A stretch of 64,000 nucleotides of DNA, taken from an uncultured Kordia sp. GTDB taxonomy: Bacteria; Bacteroidota; Bacteroidia; Flavobacteriales; Flavobacteriaceae. The notes below the pieces were generated by a model that was not told the DNA's origin, did not search any database, and was given only the letters and a program-made list of their open reading frames with translations. This document shows, one piece after another, positions 30,093 through 40,516 of this stretch. The stretch covers positions 124,001 through 188,000 of the forward strand of contig NZ_CANMEZ010000008.1 in assembly GCF_947496985.1 (NCBI RefSeq). The letters run 5' to 3'. The stretch's first letter is position 1, and every line of letters begins with the position of its first letter. The position numbers and the translations under genes are program-made.

Positions 30093-30824
30093 TTACCCTT
30101 TGTTTCCATCCAAATACGCTTCGCTCTGCTTGAAATATTTTTGCACTGATTCATCTAAATATTGAGAATATGTTGTTTCTTCATTTCGAAGTTTCGACAA
30201 TTTTGCCATAGCATACGCAATTACTTGTTCTGGTAGATATCCTTGTCCACTAGACTCCCAACCAAAAGTTCCAACGGATGAAAACCTAAATCGTGAGTTT
30301 CCTAAAAAAATACCAAATCCATATGAGATTGCCGTCAAATCTGTTACGTATTCATCATTTTCAATGATTCTATTTTCTCCAAGTAATATTTCATGTGATA
30401 ATTCATGCGCAATCGTTGCAATAAGAGAAATTGTATCCTTTAACTGTTCGCGCTCAATAGAAATAACAGTTCCTTTTTCACTCTTTTCATATGTTCCTGA
30501 TGCACTATTCCAACTTCCATTAATGTCTGCAGGAGTTGTTAATGTAGTACCATCTGCCATTTCCACTGGCGAATCTGAGAAAAATTCTAGTTTAATATCA
30601 GCATTACGAATCTGCATCAACTCCATGGTTCGTTTTAGGATAAATTCCGCATCTTGTTCGCTTCGATCAAAGTCTCTGTTATAAAAACCCTTGGTAGGCG
30701 TTATCGTTCTGATTTCCATAAAATGATTCTCATTCAACTCTTTACGCAACCAATTCAAGGTTTTATCAACCCAAATTTTATCTTCTGCAGTTATTGGTAA
30801 TTTTTTCTTTTTCTTCCAAAACAT
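30093..30824 (-). CDS. Hypothetical protein with HExxH metallopeptidase-like motif
   Basis: TISLIATIAHELSHEILLGENRIIENDEYVTDLTAISYGFGIFLG. Confidence 0.6.
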   Translation of the reverse strand: MFWKKKKKLPITAEDKIWVDKTLNWLRKELNENHFMEIRTITPTKGFYNRDFDRSEQDAEFILKRTMELMQIRNADIKLEFFSDSPVEMADGTTLTTPADINGSWNSASGTYEKSEKGTVISIEREQLKDTISLIATIAHELSHEILLGENRIIENDEYVTDLTAISYGFGIFLGNSRFRFSSVGTFGWESSGQGYLPEQVIAYAMAKLSKLRNEETTYSQYLDESVQKYFKQSEAYLDGNKG

Positions 30825-30973
30825 AATTCGTTATTCAAAAAATTAAAGGTTTCTATTCAAAGAGTTGCTCTAAAATAATTCTCTTTTTTTTAAGTAATGT
30901 TTTATCGGATTTCACTCTTCCTCACTAAATCTATCATTCTTTTGATTCATCATTAACTCTAAAACAGAATGCT

Positions 30974-31186
30974 ATGAAAAAGAAAGTTACATTATTAATG
31001 CTTAACAAAAAATCAATTTCAAACCTTGAAAACAAATATGTCTTAGGTGGAAACGAATTCTATTATGAACATTTTACAAGTAAACAATTTTGCAAAACAA
31101 AATGCTGCTCTTCAGAAGTATATCAAGATTGTACAGTTACGTATAAAGCTTGTGTAACGCAAGCTAGGTTTTGTGGAGCATATTAA
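30974..31186 (+). CDS. GG-leader Cys-rich precursor peptide (class I lanthipeptide-type), orphan
   Basis: MKKKVTLLMLNKKSISNLENKYVLGG / NEFYYEHFTSKQFCKTKCCSSEVYQDCTVTYKACVTQARFCGAY (6 Cys after GG). Confidence 0.72.
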   Translation: MKKKVTLLMLNKKSISNLENKYVLGGNEFYYEHFTSKQFCKTKCCSSEVYQDCTVTYKACVTQARFCGAY

Positions 31187-31220
31187 AAAAAATAAACGGA
31201 CTTCGGTTCGTTTTTTTCTT
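31187..31220 (+). terminator. Rho-independent terminator
   Basis: AAAAAATAAACGGACTTCGGTTCGTTTTTTTC. Confidence 0.65.
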
Positions 31221-31393
31221 TTCCTCTAAACAGTACTATGCAATATAAGTAGTAAAGATTCAAGATTGGTTACTTATTACTTTCACAAACAAACATGACA
31301 ATTTAAATTTAAGGTTTTCTTGCGAGTTAAAAAGTCTTAGTTCTATTATCTATACGCTCTATAATTCTTACAATGAAGCGATCTATATTTACA

Positions 31394-31702
31394 CTACATC
31401 ATCCAACAATCTACACTATCTGCCAAAATATGAAGCAATAAACCAATCCCAAGAATACGTGTTTTTTTGAAAAATAGAAATCCTACATACACTGCAATTG
31501 CGTAATACGTATGTAACGGATGAAAGTTGATACTACAACGATTTGAATCAAAAATTGGTGTTGCTAATAAATGATCAAGATCGATAAACATAACTACTAT
31601 GAATACAAAATAGGTCATTTTCCATTGTTTTCGATAGAAAAATAAAGCAATGAGTACTGGAAAGACAAAGTGTAATCCGTAATGAATATAGGTTCGTAAC
31701 AA
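31394..31702 (-). CDS. DUF6122-like membrane protein
   Basis: MLRTYIHYGLHFVFPVLIALFFYRKQWKMTYFVFIVVMFIDLDHLLATPIFDSNRCSINFHPLHTYYAI. Confidence 0.75.
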   Translation of the reverse strand: MLRTYIHYGLHFVFPVLIALFFYRKQWKMTYFVFIVVMFIDLDHLLATPIFDSNRCSINFHPLHTYYAIAVYVGFLFFKKTRILGIGLLLHILADSVDCWMM

Positions 31703-31704
31703 GC

Positions 31705-32325
31705 TTATGAAATGGTTTGTTGCTCTAAATAACTGAGTGCGTTTGTACCTTCATTAAAAAGCAAATCTAAAATACTCAGGTTTGGAATAAAATCGTGCTT
31801 CGCATCAAATACTTGTGTATATTTTTCAAACCCGTAATCAGGTTCTTTTTTTACAACTACCAATTTTCTAAAATCGTTCATATTTGAAACAATCGGTTCA
31901 TAAGTCATTGTTTTAGCAGTTTCTATTTCTAATTGCAGACATTCGTTTACTAATTGAATTGTATCAATATTTAAATCCATTAAAAACGTATATCGTTTTT
32001 CAAATAATGGGCGTAATTCATCTTCATAATATTCAAAGTACGGAGATGTTCTATATGCTGACTCTAGGGATTTCCAATGCAAGCGTTGCCAAGGAGTTTC
32101 GTTAGCAATTTCAATGTCTTTATACTTCTGATTTTTTATTTCTTTATTGTGCCGCACAGGAACATTAAACATTAGTTTCCCATTCGCTCCATATACATAA
32201 GTACGATTACGATAAGTTTGCTTTTGGAAATTATCTTCCATTTCAAACATTAACTGTTCCGACTTCGCAAATACCACATAGTGTGCAATACTTGGAAAAT
32301 ATGTTGGATGAATGAGAGTTATCAA
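31705..32325 (-). CDS. WbqC-family protein
   Basis: LIHPTYFPSIAHYVVFAKSEQLMFEMEDNFQKQTYRNRTYVYGANGKLMFNVPV; apparent TTG start at 32325. Confidence 0.85.
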   Translation of the reverse strand: MITLIHPTYFPSIAHYVVFAKSEQLMFEMEDNFQKQTYRNRTYVYGANGKLMFNVPVRHNKEIKNQKYKDIEIANETPWQRLHWKSLESAYRTSPYFEYYEDELRPLFEKRYTFLMDLNIDTIQLVNECLQLEIETAKTMTYEPIVSNMNDFRKLVVVKKEPDYGFEKYTQVFDAKHDFIPNLSILDLLFNEGTNALSYLEQQTIS

Positions 32326-32371
32326 TGAATTATGAATTATGAATTATGAATTATGAATTATGAATTATGAA
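32325..32371. repeat. Heptanucleotide microsatellite (ATGAATT)x6.7
   Basis: Read directly: ATGAATT repeated six times, then ATGAA. Confidence 0.97.
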
Positions 32372-32465
32372 AAGGTTCTTTTCTTACAAGAAAGCATCAA
32401 ATCAATATCATTATCAAATTGTCAAATCTTCAAATTGATACATTGATAAATTTCTACACTAAAAA

Positions 32466-34028
32466 CTACTTTGCTGCTTTCTTTTTCTTTCTAAAGTAAT
32501 TGAATACAAACCAGCCCGCTAATAAAACTAAGAAATACTTAAAATATGAAACTGGCGCTCCTTCTCCACTTACTGTTGTAAATAATCGATTCCAACGTAT
32601 TTTATTAATTCCAGTTGCTTTTGTATCCCAACTAAACCAAACAAATACTGGTTTCCCTAATACATGATCAAATGGTACAAATCCCCAACTTCTAGAATCT
32701 TGTGAGTTTCCTCGGTTATCTCCCATCATCCAATAATAATCTTGATTGAATGTATATGAAGTGATTACTTTTCCATCAATCAGAATTTGATCTCCTTCAA
32801 CTTTTAGGTTTTGCCCTTCGTATTCAGAAATTGCACGTTTGTATAATGGTAAATTTGCTGTTGTTAATTGTACTGTACTTCCTTTCGCAGGAATTGTAAT
32901 TGGTCCAAAATTAGAATTATTCCACTTGTAATTTGGGGAATGCGGAAATACAGAGGCATTAGACTCTCCTTTTTTCTGTACATGTTTTGTAACTGAAAGT
33001 ACATTAGGATGATTCTTCAATTTTTCAGCAGCTTCTTCTGTTACTGCGCTAAACATATATGTTCCTTTATTATTTATAGGTCCATATCCATCTGTAATAT
33101 CATAGGCATCATGCAAATATTGATCATTAAAACGACCTCCTTTTGTTTCAACCAAGTAGTTAAACTGTAATTTTGCTCTGTCTGGCAAATCGTTTTGAAT
33201 TCCGTTTGTGTACACAAATCCATCACGTACTTCTAGCTTATCGCCTGGCAAACCTACACAACGCTTTACATAGTTAGAACGTTTATCTAAAGGCTTATAA
33301 ACAACTTTACTGTTTGGATCATCTATAACTGTCAATGTATCCGCTGGCCAGTTAAACACCACAATATCATTTCGTTCTATTGTTTCAAAACCTGGAAATC
33401 TAAAGTATGGTAATTGTGGTTCTGACATATATGACTTTGCCCCTACGATCGGAATTGCATCATGAACCATTGGTGCAGCAACTGCTGTCATTGGCGTTCT
33501 GGCTCCGTAATGTATTTTACTCACAAATAAGAAATCACCAACTAATAATGTTTTTTCTAAAGATGAAGACGGAATTACAAATGGTTGCATTACATAGGTA
33601 TGCACTAAAGTTGCTGCCACTACGGCAAACAAAATAGAAGCAACCCATTCGCCAGCCGATGTACGTGGCTTTAAACTTCTATCTTTTACATATTCTACAT
33701 CTAACATATAGTTCACGTAGTAAATATAAAAACCAAGTGTTAAAACGGCTGCAAAAGTCTCATAACGCTCTGTTCTTCCAAAACTACGAATCGTTTCTAC
33801 CCAAAGTACAGGAAAAATTATCAATTGAATGATTGGTACAAATAATAAAATAACCCAATACCATTCTTTTGGTCTGTTTATAATTTGCATTAAAACGTAC
33901 GCATTATATACAGGAATTGCTGCTTCCCAAGCTTTTCTACCTGCTTTTACATAGAGTTTCCATGTTCCTAAAAAATGTACTACTTGAACGAATAAGAAAA
34001 ATAGTAATAATGCTTGCGTAAAGGTCAT
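32466..34028 (-). CDS. lepB: Signal peptidase I
   Basis: VMQPFVIPSSSLEKTLLVGDFLFVSKIHYGARTPMT; NYVKRCVGLPGDKLEV; YYWMMGDNRGNSQDSRSWGFVP. Confidence 0.95.
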   Translation of the reverse strand: MTFTQALLLFFLFVQVVHFLGTWKLYVKAGRKAWEAAIPVYNAYVLMQIINRPKEWYWVILLFVPIIQLIIFPVLWVETIRSFGRTERYETFAAVLTLGFYIYYVNYMLDVEYVKDRSLKPRTSAGEWVASILFAVVAATLVHTYVMQPFVIPSSSLEKTLLVGDFLFVSKIHYGARTPMTAVAAPMVHDAIPIVGAKSYMSEPQLPYFRFPGFETIERNDIVVFNWPADTLTVIDDPNSKVVYKPLDKRSNYVKRCVGLPGDKLEVRDGFVYTNGIQNDLPDRAKLQFNYLVETKGGRFNDQYLHDAYDITDGYGPINNKGTYMFSAVTEEAAEKLKNHPNVLSVTKHVQKKGESNASVFPHSPNYKWNNSNFGPITIPAKGSTVQLTTANLPLYKRAISEYEGQNLKVEGDQILIDGKVITSYTFNQDYYWMMGDNRGNSQDSRSWGFVPFDHVLGKPVFVWFSWDTKATGINKIRWNRLFTTVSGEGAPVSYFKYFLVLLAGWFVFNYFRKKKKAAK

Positions 34029-34124
34029 TTGTTGTATTTTTTATAATTCAGTAGTGCATAAATACTGAATCTAGTTGGTTATTCACAAATATATAGTGTG
34101 AAAATTAATCTATTTTAATGTTTA

Positions 34125-34826
34125 TTAAATGTTTAACACGTCTTTCATCGTGAAAACACCTTCTTTATTTTGAATCCATTCTGCCGCTACAACTGCTCCT
34201 AAAGCAAATCCTTGACGATTGTGTGCTTTGTGTTCAATAGCAATAGTATCAATGGAAGAAGTATATGTAATTTCATGTGTTCCTGGCACTTCAGGAATAC
34301 GTTTTGCTACAATTGGAATGTCAGTTTCCGTTTCCGCTTTTTCAAGTTTCCAATCTGTATACTTAGTATGTTCAATGATTCCTTCTGCCAACGTAATTGC
34401 TGTTCCGCTTGGCGCATCAAGTTTTTTGGTATGGTGAATTTCTTCAACGCCTACTTTATAATCTTCAAGTTGCGACATCATTTTTGCTAAATATGCATTC
34501 ATCTCAAAAAATATATTGACACCTAAACTAAAGTTAGATGCATAGATAAATGCTCCTTTTTCATTTTGGCACAGAGAAACAATTTCATCATAACGATCCA
34601 ACCAACCAGTTGTTCCTGAAATGACAGGAATTTGTTGTTTGATACAATGTGAAATGTTTTGAAAAGCAGCTGTTGGAATACTGAAATCTATAGCTACATC
34701 TACATTGGAAAAATCGTAACTTTCAATGTCTTTCGATATTTTATGAATAATTGAATGTCCACGTTGAGAAGCTATTTTTTCAATCTCCTTCCCCATTCTA
34801 CCATAACCGAGCAATGCAATATTCAT
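34125..34826 (-). CDS. dapB: 4-hydroxy-tetrahydrodipicolinate reductase
   Basis: MNIALLGYGRMGKEIEKIA...VAIDFSIPTAA...EEIHHTKKLDAPSGTAITLAEGI. Confidence 0.96.
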   Translation of the reverse strand: MNIALLGYGRMGKEIEKIASQRGHSIIHKISKDIESYDFSNVDVAIDFSIPTAAFQNISHCIKQQIPVISGTTGWLDRYDEIVSLCQNEKGAFIYASNFSLGVNIFFEMNAYLAKMMSQLEDYKVGVEEIHHTKKLDAPSGTAITLAEGIIEHTKYTDWKLEKAETETDIPIVAKRIPEVPGTHEITYTSSIDTIAIEHKAHNRQGFALGAVVAAEWIQNKEGVFTMKDVLNI

Positions 34827-34859
34827 AATTCTATTTTTTTTGAATCTACGTTGAAGAAG

Positions 34860-35453
34860 CTAAAATTTGAAATTGAGCGTGAGTCCTAAATTTCGATTAA
34901 AATCAATTTCATTTTGATCTATATGCGGCCGAAATGAAAGATCGTCACTTACATTAAATTGTAGTAAATGAGCATCCACATTGGCATCAACAATATTTAA
35001 CACATATGCTACAATCGTTAATAGTAACGATAAATCTCTGTTTCGTTGGTAAAATTCTTGTGCATCAATAAGTGCATTTTCATCTGGAACAAGTATGCTA
35101 AATTCATCGTTTAACCCTGCCAAACGTTGTTTGTATGCAGTTCTGTATCGATTGTATTGTTTGTTATTACTGATGTAGAAATAAATTCCTGTTCCCATAG
35201 CAGCATATACAATAGGAATTTTCCAATATTTTTTATTGTAGGCTTGTCCTAAGCCTGGCAAAATTGCAGAATAGAACGCAGCTTTTGAAGGAGATAATGG
35301 GTTGATTTCTTTTTTAGCCACATTTATAGTGTCTTTTACAACCAACAACGATTCTTCTTTCTGCTTTTCCTTCCCTTTTTCTTCTTTTGTTTGTGACCAT
35401 GCGTTCGTTATAAAACACAAGCAACATAACAATATGACGATTCTATTTCCCAC
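34860..35453 (-). CDS. DUF5683 domain protein
   Basis: SPSKAAFYSAILPGLGQAYNKKYWKIPIVYAAMGTGIYFYISNNKQYNRYRTAY. Confidence 0.85.
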   Translation of the reverse strand: MGNRIVILLCCLCFITNAWSQTKEEKGKEKQKEESLLVVKDTINVAKKEINPLSPSKAAFYSAILPGLGQAYNKKYWKIPIVYAAMGTGIYFYISNNKQYNRYRTAYKQRLAGLNDEFSILVPDENALIDAQEFYQRNRDLSLLLTIVAYVLNIVDANVDAHLLQFNVSDDLSFRPHIDQNEIDFNRNLGLTLNFKF

Positions 35454-36348
35454 TCTTTAATAATTTTTTGATTCGTGCAAAGTCCTGCTCAGAATGAAAT
35501 GGAATGCTAATTTTTCCTTTTCCATTTGCGCTAACTTTTACATCTACTTTATGTCCAAAATATTCAGAGAAATCGCGAATTCCTTTTTTAACGAATTTTG
35601 GGACATCTGGTATATCTTTCGTTGGGGTTTCAATAGTTTTATCTTTCTTATAATTCTTTACCAATTCTTCTGTTTCACGAACAGATAATGATTTGGAAAG
35701 AATCATTTCATAGATTTCGAGTTGGTCGTTGGTGTTTTCTACATTTACTAATGTACGTCCATGTCCCATACTTAGAAAGCCATCACGCATTCCAGTTTGA
35801 ACAATTGGATCTAATTTTAATAAACGTAAATAGTTTGCAATGGTAGAACGTTTTTTTCCAACACGTTGACTCATCTGTTCTTGTGTCAAGCTAATTTCAT
35901 CAATTAAACGTTGGTATGACAATGCAATTTCGATAGGGTCTAAATCAGAACGTTGAATGTTTTCTACCAACGCCATTTCTAAAGATTCTTGATCGTTTGC
36001 AATACGCACATATGCAGGAATTGTTTCTAAACCTATTAATTTAGAAGCTCTAAAACGACGTTCTCCAGAAACCAATTGATAGTTTTCAAAACCAAGCTTT
36101 CGCACAGTAATTGGCTGAATCACACCTAATTCCCTTATAGAAGAAGCCAATTCACGAAGTGTTTCTTCATTGAAGTTCGTTCTTGGTTGAAACGGATTTA
36201 CTTCAATTGTACTAATTGCCAATTCTACAATATTCCCTACTACTTTGTCAGCATTTTTATCTGAAACTGATGTAATATCATTTTCAGGGTCTTTTAGTAA
36301 TGCGGACAATCCTCTTCCTAGTGCTTGTTTTTTTGTTGCCTTCGCCAT
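35443..36348 (-). CDS. parB: ParB/RepB/Spo0J chromosome partitioning protein
   Basis: NPFQPRTNFNEETLRELASSIRELGVIQPITVRKLGFENYQLVSGERRFRASKLIG. Confidence 0.96.
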   Translation of the reverse strand: MAKATKKQALGRGLSALLKDPENDITSVSDKNADKVVGNIVELAISTIEVNPFQPRTNFNEETLRELASSIRELGVIQPITVRKLGFENYQLVSGERRFRASKLIGLETIPAYVRIANDQESLEMALVENIQRSDLDPIEIALSYQRLIDEISLTQEQMSQRVGKKRSTIANYLRLLKLDPIVQTGMRDGFLSMGHGRTLVNVENTNDQLEIYEMILSKSLSVRETEELVKNYKKDKTIETPTKDIPDVPKFVKKGIRDFSEYFGHKVDVKVSANGKGKISIPFHSEQDFARIKKLLKSGK

Positions 36349-36353
36349 AAATC

Positions 36354-37124
36354 TTATTTACCACTATTTTTTTTAATCACTTCGTGCGCTAAGCTTAAAT
36401 AATTGCTCGCTCCTTTACTTCCTGCATCATAGTTAATGATACTTTCTCCATAACTTGGTGCTTCACTCAGTCGTACATTTCGCTGAATAATGGTTGAGAA
36501 AACCATATCGTTGAAATGTTTTTGTACTTCTTCCACTACTTGGTTAGATAAACGTAAGCGTGAATCGTACATTGTTAATAGTAATCCTTCAATATCTAAT
36601 GATGGATTGTGTATTTTTTGAACACTTTTTATTGTGTTTAATAATTTTCCTAATCCTTCTAATGCAAAATATTCACATTGTATTGGAATCATAACTGCAT
36701 CCGCTGCTGTTAAAGCATTTAAAGTTAATAATCCTAACGATGGAGCGCAATCTATTAAAATATAATCATAATCATCTTTAATAGATTTTAGTGCTTTCTG
36801 CAACATATATTCACGTTGATCTTTATCAACCAATTCTATTTCAATTGCTACCAAGTCAATATGTGCAGGAATGATATGTAAGTTCGGAGAACTTGTTTCC
36901 ATTACTACATCAGCAGCGCTTGCTGTATGTTCTAACAATTGATACGTACCTTTTTCAATAGCTTCTACATCAATTCCTAGCCCTGAAGTTGCATTTGCCT
37001 GCGGATCAGCATCAATGAGTAATACTTTCTTTTCAAGCACGCCTAAAGATGCCGCCAAGTTAACAGATGTGGTAGTTTTTCCTACGCCACCCTTTTGATT
37101 TGCGATAGCAATTATTTTGCCCAT
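36354..37124 (-). CDS. parA: ParA/Soj-family ATPase
   Basis: MGKIIAIANQKGGVGKTTTSVNLAASLG deviant Walker A. Confidence 0.96.
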   Translation of the reverse strand: MGKIIAIANQKGGVGKTTTSVNLAASLGVLEKKVLLIDADPQANATSGLGIDVEAIEKGTYQLLEHTASAADVVMETSSPNLHIIPAHIDLVAIEIELVDKDQREYMLQKALKSIKDDYDYILIDCAPSLGLLTLNALTAADAVMIPIQCEYFALEGLGKLLNTIKSVQKIHNPSLDIEGLLLTMYDSRLRLSNQVVEEVQKHFNDMVFSTIIQRNVRLSEAPSYGESIINYDAGSKGASNYLSLAHEVIKKNSGK

Positions 37125-37339
37125 GGTTTGTTTGAGGATTTTAAGCGATAAAAATACAATTATTATTGAGTTAATGAAATGAAAATTATTAACAACTATG
37201 ATAATCTTTCGTTAAAACTAAATTAAAAAGACATTAAGTATCAAAGCTTGTGTTGAATAGTGTAAAGTAAGTTGTACAAATAGACATAAAAACAAAAGAT
37301 CCCGCTTTTCTGCAGGATTCTTTAAAATTAAGTTTTATA

Positions 37340-37376
37340 AAAAAACCGTTTAGAGTTATCCAAACGGTTTTCGATA
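37340..37376. terminator. Hairpin terminator of M16 peptidase gene
   Basis: AAAACCGTTTAGAGTTATCCAAACGGTTTT. Confidence 0.7.
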
Positions 37377-37386
37377 TTATATACTT

Positions 37387-40239
37387 CTACTTTTCAGGAT
37401 TATGAATTCCTAAAATATAATCTCCTTTTAAGTATTTTTTAGCTACATTTTGAATGTCATCAACTGTAATTTCATTTACAGAATCTTCAAATTTCAAAAC
37501 TCTATTTACATCTCTTTCCATGTAATCAGAGTTAGATAAATAACGTAACCAGAAACGATTTTTCTTCACTTCTTCTTTATTTTCTAACAGATTAGATTCT
37601 TTCACTTTGTTTAAATCTTTTTCTGTTGGCCCATTATCTACAATTGTTTTTAATTCTGCCAAAGCAGCATCTTTTAACTTATCTACATTTTCAGGTCCGC
37701 ATGGGAATGTAATCCTAAAATTGTACCAACCATATGGGAATGAACGCATGCTACCATTAGCGCCAGCTCCGTAAACACCACCTTCTTGCTCACGTAACTT
37801 TTCAATAAGTTTGATGCTTAAAATTTCACCTAGTAATTGTAATGATCTTGCTTCTTTAGCATTATATTCTGTTTCTCCATTGAATATGATTTGTACAGAA
37901 CTTTTAGGATCTTCCCCTTTTTCTATTATTTTCGTATGCTTTCCTGTTAAGGAACGGAATGAAGAGAACTTTGGCTTTTCATTTGAGTTTTTACCAGGCA
38001 AACTTGCTAAATACTTAGTTGCATACTCGGCTAATTTTTGCTCATCTACGTTACCAACAAAATAAAAATTGAAATCACCCGCATCTGCAAAACGTTCTTG
38101 GTATTTTTTGTATGCCAAATCGTAATCACTTGCGTCCATCATTTCAGCAGTTGGAAATCCTTGATATCTTGGATTTTTACCATTCATGAATTCTCCCATT
38201 TTAAATTGAAAGTAAAATTGAGGACTTTTCATAATGTTTGTCATGAACCCTTTTTGCTTAGTAATGAAAGAATTATATGCTTTTTCATCCTTATTTAACT
38301 TTGTAAAATACAAATGTGTCATTTGGAATAACTCTTCTAAGTCTTTTGGTGTTGCACTTCCGTTAAATCCTTCTCTGTACGCTCCAATATAAGGTGAAAC
38401 ACGTGCAATTTTTCCAGACATCATTTTTCGCAAATCAACTTTTGAGAATCCATTTACTCCAGCTTCTGCCAATCCTCCATTTGCAACTCCAATTGCTTTA
38501 AATTCTTCATCTGTATATAATGAACTTCCTCCTAAACTAAATGCTGAAAATAATACCTCATCGTTTTTAAAATCAGTTTTCTTATATACAACTTTTGCTC
38601 CATTGCTTAATGTTAATGTCGTTACACCAACTTTTTCGTTTACAGTTTTATTTACAATAGTTCCTACAGGTGGCAAATTTGAAATTAAAGAATTTTCAAC
38701 TTCTTTATCTTCATAAGGCTTTATTTCCTTTGACTTTACTCCATTAAGAATTTCTAATACTTGCGCCTCCGTAATTTTTGGAGTGTCTTCTTTTTCAGGT
38801 CCTGTCAATACAATTACTCTATTCGTATCGCGTAAATAACTATTGATCAAATTATTGATTTCTTCTAGTTTAATCTTTGGCAATTCTTCTTGATAGTAAT
38901 TATATGACCATTCTATTCCTGGAATCGGACTTCCTGATAAAAAGTTACGTATATATTGTCCGGCAAACCTGTTTGATTCTAACTTCGTTCTATCTTTGAA
39001 TGCTTTTTCTAGTCGTGCAATAATACTTTTTTTAGCTCTTTCAAATTCTCCTTTACCAAAACCGTATTTACGAACACGTTCGTTTTCTTCCAGTAACGCT
39101 GATAAAGCAGTTAATTGTCCATCCGCAGCAGACATTGCCGTTGATTGGTATGCTTGCTTAGTACGTGCCCAAGTTCCTCCATGATAACTAGATCCAAAAA
39201 CGAAAGGTGGATTTTCTGATTCAGTCAATTCACCCAAACGATTATTTATCATCTGTGAAAACAAGCCTTTAATTACTTGGTTTCTGTACTGATCCGTAGT
39301 TTTCATCTCCTGTGGAGCTCCTAAATCTTTAAACATTACTTGCACTTGCGTGAAAGATGCTTCTTTGTCAGTTTCAATAGCAACGAATGTTTCATCATGG
39401 TTTTTCACATCATGTGTTACTCTTGGTTTTGAATTTACAGCTGCTGGAATTTTACCAAAATGCGATTTTATTTTTTCTTCTAACACGGCAACATCAACAT
39501 CTCCAACAGCGATAACTGCCATTAAATCTGGACGATACCAATCCTTGTAAAATCTGCGTAAGCTTTCGTATTTAAATGTTTCTAAGTTTTCTTTTGTTCC
39601 AATAGGTAAGCGTTTCGCATATTTTGAACCATACATAATTTTAGGTAAGTACTTTTGTAACATACGCTCATTTGCACCTTTTCCTAAACGATATTCTTCT
39701 AATACAACTCCTCTTTCATTATCAATTTCTTCATCCGTTAACAATGCATTGTGTGCCCAATCTTCTATGATTTGAAATCCTTTTTCAAGTTTTTCTGGAT
39801 CGTCACTTGGAATTGGTAAAATATAAACTGTTTCGTCAAAACTTGTATATGCATTTAAGTGCGCTCCAAATTTCACCCCAATACTTTGAAGATAATCTAC
39901 AAGTTCATTCTTTTTAAAATTTTTTGTTCCGTTAAAATTCATATGCTCCATAAAATGCGCCAATCCTAGTTGGTCTTCATCTTCTAAAATAGAACCTGCA
40001 TTTACAACTAAACGCAATTCAACTTTATTCGCTGGTTTACCATTATTTCTAATGTAATATGTTAATCCATTTGATAGTTTTCCAATTTTCACATTAGGAT
40101 CAACAGGAATTTCTTTTCCATCTATGGAAGTGGTTATTAAATCTTCTTGAACACTTTGTTTTGATTGCGCAGTTGCCTGGTAAGAACTGCTTAAACTCAT
40201 CGCAAAAATGAGCCCGAAGAGAAGAATGTATTTTTTCAT
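37387..40239 (-). CDS. M16-family zinc metallopeptidase
   Basis: LGLAHFMEHMNFNGTKNF (HxxEH) with downstream NERGVVLEEYR; two M16 repeats; signal peptide. Confidence 0.95.
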   Translation of the reverse strand: MKKYILLFGLIFAMSLSSSYQATAQSKQSVQEDLITTSIDGKEIPVDPNVKIGKLSNGLTYYIRNNGKPANKVELRLVVNAGSILEDEDQLGLAHFMEHMNFNGTKNFKKNELVDYLQSIGVKFGAHLNAYTSFDETVYILPIPSDDPEKLEKGFQIIEDWAHNALLTDEEIDNERGVVLEEYRLGKGANERMLQKYLPKIMYGSKYAKRLPIGTKENLETFKYESLRRFYKDWYRPDLMAVIAVGDVDVAVLEEKIKSHFGKIPAAVNSKPRVTHDVKNHDETFVAIETDKEASFTQVQVMFKDLGAPQEMKTTDQYRNQVIKGLFSQMINNRLGELTESENPPFVFGSSYHGGTWARTKQAYQSTAMSAADGQLTALSALLEENERVRKYGFGKGEFERAKKSIIARLEKAFKDRTKLESNRFAGQYIRNFLSGSPIPGIEWSYNYYQEELPKIKLEEINNLINSYLRDTNRVIVLTGPEKEDTPKITEAQVLEILNGVKSKEIKPYEDKEVENSLISNLPPVGTIVNKTVNEKVGVTTLTLSNGAKVVYKKTDFKNDEVLFSAFSLGGSSLYTDEEFKAIGVANGGLAEAGVNGFSKVDLRKMMSGKIARVSPYIGAYREGFNGSATPKDLEELFQMTHLYFTKLNKDEKAYNSFITKQKGFMTNIMKSPQFYFQFKMGEFMNGKNPRYQGFPTAEMMDASDYDLAYKKYQERFADAGDFNFYFVGNVDEQKLAEYATKYLASLPGKNSNEKPKFSSFRSLTGKHTKIIEKGEDPKSSVQIIFNGETEYNAKEARSLQLLGEILSIKLIEKLREQEGGVYGAGANGSMRSFPYGWYNFRITFPCGPENVDKLKDAALAELKTIVDNGPTEKDLNKVKESNLLENKEEVKKNRFWLRYLSNSDYMERDVNRVLKFEDSVNEITVDDIQNVAKKYLKGDYILGIHNPEK

Positions 40240-40516
40240 GATTATGGTTTTGATTATTTCATACGTTTAAAAATTACACATAATGTTACATACATAATTT
40301 AACATTATTAAATATTTAACATTAAATTGTGAGTTTAAGACTATTAATTCAATTCTTCTTAGCTAGTTTACAGTAGTAATAGCGTATTAAATTATGTTGC
40401 TCGTTAAAAATTCACAAATTTTGAACATTACTAGTAAAAAAGATTATTTTTGAGCGAATTTTTAATCATAGTATTCTAAAACATTCTATGACTATCATTA
40501 CTAGAGTAGCGCTTTT

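Noticed and set aside
35669-35685. TCTGTTTCACGAACAGA, parS-like palindrome within parB
   Set aside because: Only the left half (TGTTTCACG) fits the parS consensus; the right half does not. Coding constraint and chance are adequate explanations.
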